Shown: positions 7,479 to 11,957 of the stretch, piece by piece
How the letters are laid out: every line of letters starts with the position of its first letter
Position numbering within the stretch: the stretch's first letter is position 1
NCBI GenBank assembly: GCA_022425185.1
Contig: JAKMFY010000023.1
Span: 1 to 11,957, forward strand
Length of the DNA stretch: 11,957 bases
Direction of reading: 5' to 3'
Origin: Candidatus Poseidoniaceae archaeon
Lineage (GTDB): Archaea > Thermoplasmatota > Poseidoniia > Poseidoniales > Poseidoniaceae
Notes under the pieces: generated by a model
What the model was told of the DNA's origin: nothing
The model's input: only the letters and a program-made list of their open reading frames with translations
Database searches by the model: none
Program-made: the position numbers and the translations under genes

Positions 7479-7886
7479 TCAACTCCTATTCTCGGTCAAT
7501 TTTTGCATTCGCAATTTGTCCGTCTCATCGAGTTTCACGATAACGACGTTGGAAGCGTGGACCGGCACGGCTTCTTCTCTGTTGTCTGATTTGGATTGTT
7601 TTGCACCCTCGATGAGAATACGTCCATTCTTGGCATCAATACCAATTACTGGACCTGTGAGTGGTTCTGCCTTACGCTTTCCACCGTGACGCTTTCCACC
7701 GCTTGCGAAATCTCCACGGATCACACGGACAGTGTCGCCAGTACGAATGGTTACTGAGCGAACGCCAGCAAACCTTTCGTCGGGTTTGTCGAGTTGAAGA
7801 CGAGCAGTTACTCGCTTGCGCTTGGTGTGCATAGGTGCGTTAAAGTGCGCCTTTCGTTGCTTTCCTGGTTTTCTTGATGTTACCAT
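7479..7886 (-). CDS. rpl24: 50S ribosomal protein uL24 with an enlarged KOW loop
   Basis: This 135-residue protein is uL24, an early-assembly protein near the tunnel exit. The N-terminal arm (SRKPGKQRKAHFNAPMHTKRKRV) is typical of archaeal uL24. The KOW region starts normally at RTGDTVRVIRGDF (residues 48-60) but then carries about 13-15 extra basic and glycine-rich residues (62-76, SGGKRHGGKRKAEPL) before resuming with TGPVIGIDAKNGRILIEG. The C terminus is ASNVVIVKLDETDKLR. The ATG is four bases after TGAGGTGA, which contains the uL14 stop. Confidence 0.95.
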   Translation of the reverse strand: MVTSRKPGKQRKAHFNAPMHTKRKRVTARLQLDKPDERFAGVRSVTIRTGDTVRVIRGDFASGGKRHGGKRKAEPLTGPVIGIDAKNGRILIEGAKQSKSDNREEAVPVHASNVVIVKLDETDKLRMQKLTENRS

Positions 7887-7895
7887 GTTCTCACC

Positions 7896-8294
7896 TCATA
7901 CAATTTGTTTCGCTGTTGCAGCGATACGTGGCCAACGCTCTGCAGCCTCACGGGAGACAGGTCCTTTGATATCGGATCCTTGAACTTCACCCTTGAGGTT
8001 TGTAATGACACATGCATTGTCTTCGAATTGAACCCATGTTCCATCAGCACGACGGAATGGTCGACGTTGACGGATGATGACAGCGTTGAACATCTGTCGT
8101 CGAGTATCAGGAGTACCCTTCTTGACTGAAACCTTGGTCATATCACCAACGCCACCAGCAGGGTATCGACGCATGGTACCACCGAGCTTGATGACGTTCA
8201 CGATTTGAACGATCTTAGCACCTGTGTTATCAGCAACGTGTAGTCGAGCCATTGTTGGTAATCCACGGGTTTGACGGCCTGCGATTCCTCTCAT
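7896..8294 (-). CDS. rpl14: 50S ribosomal protein uL14
   Basis: This 132-residue protein is uL14, a beta-barrel at the subunit interface. The family is evident from RLHVADNTGAKIVQIVNVI, YPAGGVGDMTKVSVKKGTPDTRRQMFNAVIIRQRRPFRRADGTWVQFEDNACVI and the final GPVSREAAERWPRIAATAKQIV. The reading frame could begin with GTG at 8297, but the ATG at 8294 is preferred: GGGGGTGA (8301-8308) is six bases from it and it forms a TGATG junction with the uS17 stop. Its own TGA is the start of the uL24 ribosome-binding site. Confidence 0.97.
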   Translation of the reverse strand: MRGIAGRQTRGLPTMARLHVADNTGAKIVQIVNVIKLGGTMRRYPAGGVGDMTKVSVKKGTPDTRRQMFNAVIIRQRRPFRRADGTWVQFEDNACVITNLKGEVQGSDIKGPVSREAAERWPRIAATAKQIV

Positions 8295-8629
8295 CACTCG
8301 TCACCCCCAGTCATTTCAACAACACAGAAAGAAACTGTCTTGGAAAGAGGTCGGCATTCCATAACACGAACGGAATCTCCGATCTCGACATCGCCAATGC
8401 AACTTGGCAAGTGAGCGCTTAGAGCACTGGTTCGCTTTTCGAAACGTTCGTACTTCTTCATGTAACGAACATTGTTTCGCTCGATTGTAATTGTCTTCTG
8501 CATTCCGATTCCGGATACTACGCCTTCGAATACCTGTCCACGCAAGCGCAAGCTTCCGTAGAACGGGCAATTCTCGTCGCCGTCCCATTCATCTGTTGGT
8601 CTTTTTACGTCAATTCCGATGTCTCGCAT
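8294..8629 (-). CDS. rps17: 30S ribosomal protein uS17
   Basis: This 111-residue protein is uS17, an OB-fold primary binder of 16S rRNA. The archaeal N terminus RDIGIDVKRP and the core LRGQVFEGVVSGIGMQKTITIERNNVRYMKKYERFEKR, then IGDVEIGDSVRVMECRPLSKTVSF, are diagnostic. I start at the ATG of 8629 because the AAGGAGG at 8637-8643 is seven bases from it. The ATG at 8635, which overlaps the Rpp29 stop as ATGA, is only one base from the site. The choice changes two residues. The TGA overlaps the uL14 ATG by one base. Confidence 0.95.
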   Translation of the reverse strand: MRDIGIDVKRPTDEWDGDENCPFYGSLRLRGQVFEGVVSGIGMQKTITIERNNVRYMKKYERFEKRTSALSAHLPSCIGDVEIGDSVRVMECRPLSKTVSFCVVEMTGGDE

Positions 8630-8631
8630 CT

Positions 8632-8889
8632 TCATGCCTCCTTGTAGTTGCGGCGCATTCTATCTTCAGGTCGTTGCCGCAAGGACGATCCTTTGAGGAC
8701 GGTAGTACCGTCGTTGAGTGTAAATTGGATACTTGATTTTCCGAACACACGCTCAATGTTGTGTTCGAGGATGGTGATTGTGTGTTGTGATTCATCGACG
8801 ACAAGTCCACTTCGTCCGATGAGAGTGGGATCTGTGGAACGAACGACATTAAGCGTCTGTCCCATCCAAGTCTTGTTCATATCTGTCAT
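8632..8889 (-). CDS. rnp1: Ribonuclease P protein component 1 (Rpp29/Pop4 family)
   Basis: This 85-residue protein fits archaeal RNase P protein component 1 (Rpp29), an Sm-like small beta-barrel that, with Rpp21, supports the RNase P RNA in trimming tRNA 5' ends. The visible core is LIGRSGLVVDESQHTITIL, then SIQFTLNDGTTVLKGSSLRQRPEDR. Identity rests on this core and on location, since archaea place this gene between aIF1 and uS17. The chosen ATG overlaps the aIF1 TAA and has GGAGGTGA four bases upstream, formed within aIF1 codons. A second ATG at codon 4 is a weaker candidate. Confidence 0.93.
   Translation of the reverse strand: MTDMNKTWMGQTLNVVRSTDPTLIGRSGLVVDESQHTITILEHNIERVFGKSSIQFTLNDGTTVLKGSSLRQRPEDRMRRNYKEA
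8637..8643 (-). promoter_or_regulatory. Shine-Dalgarno site of rps17
   Basis: AAGGAGG is formed by the last codons of Rpp29. It is seven bases from the ATG at 8629 and one base from the ATG at 8635, favouring the shorter uS17. Confidence 0.75.
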
Positions 8890-9188
8890 TATCTCACCTC
8901 CACATTAAATCCGTTATTTCTTAGTACATTTGCTGCCTTCTTTTTGTGATCGCCTTGAAGTTCTATGATTCGACCCTTGACAGTTCCTCCGGCAGCACAT
9001 TTGTTTTTGAGTAATTTTGCTAGTTCGTTGATGTCGATTGCTACGTCTTCAATACCTTCCACTTTGGTGACAATTTTTCCATATCTCCTTCGGTCAGTTG
9101 ACAAGATTGCTCTTTGTTGCTCCTTAGCGATTTCTTGACAGATGCATAGCTCATCAGGGAGTCCACACACACTGCAAATTGCCGCCAT
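8889..9188 (-). CDS. Translation initiation factor aIF1 (SUI1/eIF1 family)
   Basis: This 99-residue protein matches archaeal aIF1, which binds the small-subunit P site and helps select the start codon. The SUI1 fold is seen in VTKVEGIEDVAIDINELAKLLKNKCAAGG and the GRIIELQGDHKKKAANVLRNNGF end. The N terminus has a CxxCGLPxELCxC cluster (Cys5, Cys8, Cys15, Cys17), which is typical of archaeal aIF1 and may bind zinc. A GAGGTGA site lies nine bases before the ATG. The gene sits between uL29 and Rpp29, the usual archaeal place for it. Its TAA overlaps the next ATG by one base (TAATG). Confidence 0.95.
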   Translation of the reverse strand: MAAICSVCGLPDELCICQEIAKEQQRAILSTDRRRYGKIVTKVEGIEDVAIDINELAKLLKNKCAAGGTVKGRIIELQGDHKKKAANVLRNNGFNVEVR

Positions 9189-9210
9189 AGTCGTTCATCA
9201 CCTCGTTCAT

Positions 9211-9411
9211 TCAGTTGTTGGCCCCATGAAGATAGGACTTGATGCGTGCAATACTTCGGCGTGTTGCTTTGTATGCACCCATGTTGGAAGGTGTACCACC
9301 TAGCGCTTTTTCAGCTTGGAGTTGAAGAAGTTCCTCTTGCAATTCAAGAAGTCTTGCTCCGAGAGCCTCTTGGCTCATTGCTGCGATATCACGGTTGCGG
9401 ACGTGGCTCAT
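9211..9411 (-). CDS. rpl29: 50S ribosomal protein uL29
   Basis: This 66-residue protein is uL29, a two-helix protein at the tunnel exit, next to uL23 and part of the docking site for SRP and SecY. The sequence is the usual Leu/Glu/Gln-rich antiparallel helix pair (LGARLLELQEELLQLQAEKALGG) followed by RSIARIKSYL. Its ATG overlaps the uS3 stop by four bases (ATGA), and its GAGGTGA site is formed by the last Glu-Val codons of uS3. It is followed by a 22-base gap, the longest in the window. Length is normal for the family. Confidence 0.96.
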   Translation of the reverse strand: MSHVRNRDIAAMSQEALGARLLELQEELLQLQAEKALGGTPSNMGAYKATRRSIARIKSYLHGANN

Positions 9412-10085
9412 TCAGTCACCTCTGCAGTTGCTTCAGAAGCTGCTTCGCCATCTTCTCGGATCAATAATTCTTCATTGGAGAAGATGGTGATTTCGTGCGG
9501 TAGACGAGTGTTTGCTCGCATAATCTCCACAGTTACACCAATGGTTCCAAGTTTCTTGACTGCGACAGAGTAGCCCTTATCCATGTGGAGAAGTGCAGTC
9601 TCACCGCAGTACTTGACGTGCCCTTTGATGAACTTCTGTGTTCGGTTACGAGAACCGGTTAGTTTACCAGCGAGTGTAACGATAACACCACGTGCGCCAG
9701 CGGTCATGATGTTTTCAGCAGCACTGTTCCCAGCACGGCGGTAATACCATCCACGCTCCAAAGCCGAAGCAATCTTTTCTGCCATAACTTGTGCATTAGC
9801 AGTAGATTCGGAAGATTTGATTTCTTCGACCTTCAGTTGAGGGTCGAAGAGTTCAAACTCACTCTTCAAACGGCTTTCAAGTTCCTTGATGATCTTACCC
9901 TTTCGGCCAATGACCAATCCAGGACGTTCTGCATGAACTGTTACTTCTGTACCGTTTGGGGTACGCTTGATATCCAATCCACCAAATCCAGAACGCTTTG
10001 TGTTCTTCATAAGGAATTCCTTGACCAAGTGTCGCTCAACGTTTCGGTTGACGATTGCCTTAATTGTACTCTTTTTACCTGCCAT
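9408..10085 (-). CDS. rps3: 30S ribosomal protein uS3
   Basis: This 225-residue protein is uS3, at the mRNA entry tunnel of the small subunit. It has a type II KH domain with GRKG at residues 60-63, inside RPGLVIGRKGKIIKEL, and a C-terminal domain containing RAGNSAAENIMTAGARGVIVTLAGKLTGSRNRT. The ORF is open further upstream to 10118, but the start at MAGKKSTIKA is chosen because TGAGGTGA (10091-10098) sits five bases before this ATG and a longer start would overlap uL22. The last 17 or so residues are acidic. The TGA overlaps the uL29 ATG in an ATGA. Confidence 0.97.
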   Translation of the reverse strand: MAGKKSTIKAIVNRNVERHLVKEFLMKNTKRSGFGGLDIKRTPNGTEVTVHAERPGLVIGRKGKIIKELESRLKSEFELFDPQLKVEEIKSSESTANAQVMAEKIASALERGWYYRRAGNSAAENIMTAGARGVIVTLAGKLTGSRNRTQKFIKGHVKYCGETALLHMDKGYSVAVKKLGTIGVTVEIMRANTRLPHEITIFSNEELLIREDGEAASEATAEVTE

Positions 10086-10090
10086 GATAT

Positions 10091-10098
10091 TCACCTCA
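10091..10098 (-). promoter_or_regulatory. Shine-Dalgarno site of rps3, containing the rpl22 stop codon
   Basis: TGAGGTGA begins with the uL22 TGA and lies five bases before the uS3 ATG at 10085. It decides against the longer uS3 frame. The same stop-plus-site arrangement recurs at seven other junctions. Confidence 0.85.
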
Positions 10099-10692
10099 GA
10101 AGTCATCCTCCAACTCATCGTCGGTTGCTGTGAAGTCTTCGAGGAAGATCTCGAGATTCACTTGATAGTGGTTGCTTGGCGTTGCTCGTCCACGAGCACG
10201 AGGAATCCATCCACGACGGATTTGTCCACGGTGTGCTGCAACGTGTGTGATTTCCATGTCTTCTGGCTCGACATCATCGTATTGGTGACGAGCATTTTCC
10301 ATTGCGCTCTGAATGAGCTTGATGAATGCACGGCTGGCCTTTACAGGATATCTACCTGGTCCAATACCACCTTTACGGTGCCCGACCATAGAAGGTCCAG
10401 ATCGTCGCTTCTTCTTGTTTCCGCTACCAAGTCGGTAAGGAACTGCACTTGCCTTACGACGAATGTCTGCTCGATCAGAATCAATGAGGAGAACTTCGTT
10501 TAGGAAACTTATTGCTCGACCTGCTGTCATGCCTTTGATAGCACGGGCGACTTCGAAACAATGCTTGACATGCATGTCTACATTGACTGCACGTGCTGTA
10601 GCCAGACGGCTTCCTTGCAAGAGTTGTGTGTATCCACGTTGTGAGAGTTGTCGACGCTTTGTTCGACGGTCCATATTTCGCTTACTGCTCAT
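10096..10692 (-). CDS. rpl22: 50S ribosomal protein uL22
   Basis: This 198-residue protein is uL22, whose beta-hairpin lines the polypeptide exit tunnel. The body has ARAIKGMTAGRAISFLNEV and, after a lysine/arginine/glycine-rich loop (GNKKKRRSGPSMVGHRKGG), the conserved GRYPVKASRAFIKLI, then HVAAHRGQIRRGWIPRARGRATP. It is longer than the roughly 155 residues I recall for archaeal relatives, through a basic N-terminal arm, the longer loop and an acidic C-terminal tail (DDELEDDF). The ATG lies five bases after TGAGGTGA, whose first three bases are the uS19 stop. An alternative start at Met7 has no matching site. Confidence 0.97.
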   Translation of the reverse strand: MSSKRNMDRRTKRRQLSQRGYTQLLQGSRLATARAVNVDMHVKHCFEVARAIKGMTAGRAISFLNEVLLIDSDRADIRRKASAVPYRLGSGNKKKRRSGPSMVGHRKGGIGPGRYPVKASRAFIKLIQSAMENARHQYDDVEPEDMEITHVAAHRGQIRRGWIPRARGRATPSNHYQVNLEIFLEDFTATDDELEDDF

Positions 10693-10702
10693 CTATTTCA
10701 CC

Positions 10703-11194
10703 TCACTTCAATGGTACGTGCTTTGAAGAACGGGTAGCACCTACACCCGGCCCGCTGTGGGCAACTCCACGTCGTGTGATTGCAAATTCACCTAAGTAGT
10801 GACCAATCATCTCCGGCTTGACGGCAATCTCAACGAAATGTTGTCCGTTGTGAACTGCGAGTGTCTTACCGACGAATTCTGGTAGAATTGGCATGTCACG
10901 GCGATGTGTACGAATTGTGTTTGATTTGCTTCGAGAGACACGATCTCTGAACTTTAGATTCTGTTCTGAGAGACCACGGCTAATTGAACGGCGAACACGT
11001 GAAGGAAGAAGGCGGATGAGGTATTCCTCAGCACCATCTTCAGGGAACATTGGCATATTGGTCAATGTTTCAACATCGTATCCACGGTACGTGAATTCTT
11101 TCTTTTGACGAGCCGTTGTCGTTGAAAGTCGCTTACGCGCCTTACGACGACTGGCCTTAGGGGTCATGAATGACTTCTTCTTCTTACGTCCCAT
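10703..11194 (-). CDS. rps19: 30S ribosomal protein uS19
   Basis: This 163-residue protein is uS19, a small-subunit head protein that contacts uS13 and the A-site region. The core shows LPEFVGKTLAVHNGQHFVEI and then EMIGHYLGEFAITRR, HSGPGVGATRSSKHVPLK, which are typical of the family. The first 35 or so residues form a very basic arm (KKKK, SRRKARKR) that makes the protein somewhat longer than many archaeal homologues. The start ATG follows a GAGGTG site seven bases upstream that overlaps the uL2 stop. The TGA stop overlaps the ribosome-binding site of uL22. Confidence 0.97.
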   Translation of the reverse strand: MGRKKKKSFMTPKASRRKARKRLSTTTARQKKEFTYRGYDVETLTNMPMFPEDGAEEYLIRLLPSRVRRSISRGLSEQNLKFRDRVSRSKSNTIRTHRRDMPILPEFVGKTLAVHNGQHFVEIAVKPEMIGHYLGEFAITRRGVAHSGPGVGATRSSKHVPLK

Positions 11195-11205
11195 AATTCA
11201 ACACC

Positions 11206-11922
11206 TCATACTCTCTTGCCGCGTCCTCGTCCCGTGCGGCGTGGGGCAATCAATCCGACCTTAGCACCCGGTGGGGTACTTCGAGCAACTGAGTTAGGTC
11301 CGTGGACAGCTTGGTGATTTCCACCACCATGCGGGTGATCCACTGGGTTCATGGCTACACCACTAACGTGTGGGAAGAGTTTACCACGAGCCTTTGCTTT
11401 GTAGTGCGCTGCACCAGCAGTTCGTAGTGGCATCTCATCACGGCCATGACCTGCGAGCACACCAATGGTGGCTCGGCAGCTGCTTGGAAGTTCCTTAACG
11501 GAACCAGACGGCATTCGAATACGGACTTTATCGCCAAGTTTCGCTTCAACTAGGCAGGAGTTCCCTGCTGTTCGAGCAACCTTACCACCATCTCCAGGTC
11601 GAAGTTCGACGTTGTTGATAGCAGTCCCTTCAGGGATTTGTGCGAGTGAAGTGATGTTACCTGGACGAAGGGAGACATTGTCGCCAATGGCGATGTTGCT
11701 TCCTACTGCAAGACCTTCTGTAGCGACCACGAAGGTGGCATCGCCGTCAGGCAACTTGACACGTGCGAGAGGTGCTGTGTGAACAGGAGAGTGGACAAGT
11801 TCTGTAACTTCTCCAACAATGTCCTTCTCACGAGGCATTCTGCTTTTACCAGGGAATCGGTGACTAGACACGCGATACCGTGGTGATGATCCTTTACGTT
11901 GTGCACGAATTCTCTTACCCAT
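11206..11922 (-). CDS. rpl2: 50S ribosomal protein uL2
   Basis: This 238-residue protein is a complete uL2, which helps organise the peptidyl-transferase region of the large subunit. The clearest signature is NPVDHPHGGG at residues 192-201, containing the conserved histidine close to the peptidyl-transferase centre, followed by a basic GRGRGKR tail. The N-terminal part (GKRIRAQRKG, then RYR and HRFPGKSR) is the usual rRNA-binding basic arm, and the length is normal for archaeal uL2. The ATG has a GAGGTGA site six bases upstream that overlaps the preceding stop. Its own TGA overlaps the site of uS19. Confidence 0.98.
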   Translation of the reverse strand: MGKRIRAQRKGSSPRYRVSSHRFPGKSRMPREKDIVGEVTELVHSPVHTAPLARVKLPDGDATFVVATEGLAVGSNIAIGDNVSLRPGNITSLAQIPEGTAINNVELRPGDGGKVARTAGNSCLVEAKLGDKVRIRMPSGSVKELPSSCRATIGVLAGHGRDEMPLRTAGAAHYKAKARGKLFPHVSGVAMNPVDHPHGGGNHQAVHGPNSVARSTPPGAKVGLIAPRRTGRGRGKRV

Positions 11923-11933
11923 GTTTCCTCACC

Positions 11934-11957
11934 TCAAAGAGCTCCCAGACGCATAGC
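11934..11957 (-). CDS. 3' end of a gene, probably ribosomal protein uL23 (partial)
   Basis: Only the last seven codons and a TGA stop are inside the window, reading A-M-R-L-G-A-L. The identity is inferred from position: in archaeal clusters uL23 directly precedes uL2, and archaeal uL23 proteins often end in a short Arg-Ile/Leu-Gly-hydrophobic tail like this one. The stop codon is the first three bases of the TGAGGTGA ribosome-binding site of uL2, so the two genes are likely translationally coupled. Too little is present to confirm the family. Confidence 0.5.
   Translation of the reverse strand, partial: AMRLGAL

Noticed and set aside
9189..9210. Possible internal promoter in the longest gap, before aIF1
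   Set aside because: At 22 bases it has no TATA-like box; it holds only a GAGGTGA ribosome-binding site.
10086..10118. Longer uS3 start (MSWRMTSEVNI...)
   Set aside because: It would overlap uL22 and ignore the TGAGGTGA site five bases before the MAGKK start.
9967..10503. Long plus-strand ORF of 178 codons
   Set aside because: It lies antisense to uS3 and uL22, has no ribosome-binding site or recognisable domain, and has a Cys/Ser/Thr-rich composition typical of antisense shadow frames.
1..11957. Inserted genes, mobile elements, CRISPR, tRNAs or frameshifted genes
   Set aside because: Every stretch is accounted for by a conserved archaeal ribosomal-cluster gene in the usual order, with gaps of at most 22 bases and no broken frames.

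Overview
The window is an internal stretch of an archaeal ribosomal-protein gene cluster (the joined S10 and spc operons). Everything is read from the minus strand, so transcription runs from the right edge to the left edge. Archaeal origin is supported by the archaeal/eukaryotic-type proteins eS4, eL32 and eL19, by the archaeal pair aIF1 (SUI1) and RNase P protein component 1 (Rpp29) placed between uL29 and uS17, by a four-cysteine 50-residue uS14, and by strong GGAGGTGA-type Shine-Dalgarno sites. Moderate GC and the family versions suggest a mesophilic euryarchaeote. Marine Group II / Poseidoniales (Thermoplasmatota) is my best guess, as an inference only.

Layout in transcription order: 3' tail of uL23 (11957-11934), uL2, uS19, uL22, uS3, uL29, aIF1, Rpp29, uS17, uL14, uL24, eS4, uL5, uS14 (only 50 codons), uS8, uL6, eL32, eL19, uL18, uS5, uL30, uL15, then a long SecY that runs off the left edge. 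This is the conserved archaeal order with nothing inserted or lost. Coding density is extreme. The largest gap is 22 bases, many junctions overlap by 1 or 4 bases, and at eight junctions the stop codon is the first part of the next gene's Shine-Dalgarno site (TGAGGTGA). I see no promoter, terminator, tRNA, repeat array or mobile element. The genes are probably expressed as one translationally coupled transcript making ribosome parts, an initiation factor, an RNase P subunit and the membrane channel that docks with ribosomes.

The parts that are not routine are: (1) SecY begins with about 132 extra residues holding four predicted membrane segments ahead of the canonical SecY start; (2) eL32 carries an N-terminal SAP-like helix-extension-helix domain and a strongly acidic linker; (3) the KOW loop of uL24 has a basic, glycine-rich insertion; (4) uS5 has an N-terminal extension with an arginine run, and uL22, uL15 and uS3 end in acidic tails. 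Several starts were moved from the longest possible ORF by ribosome-binding-site spacing (uS3, uL14, uS17, eS4, eL32, uL30, uL15), and uL5 appears to start with TTG and uL30 with GTG.
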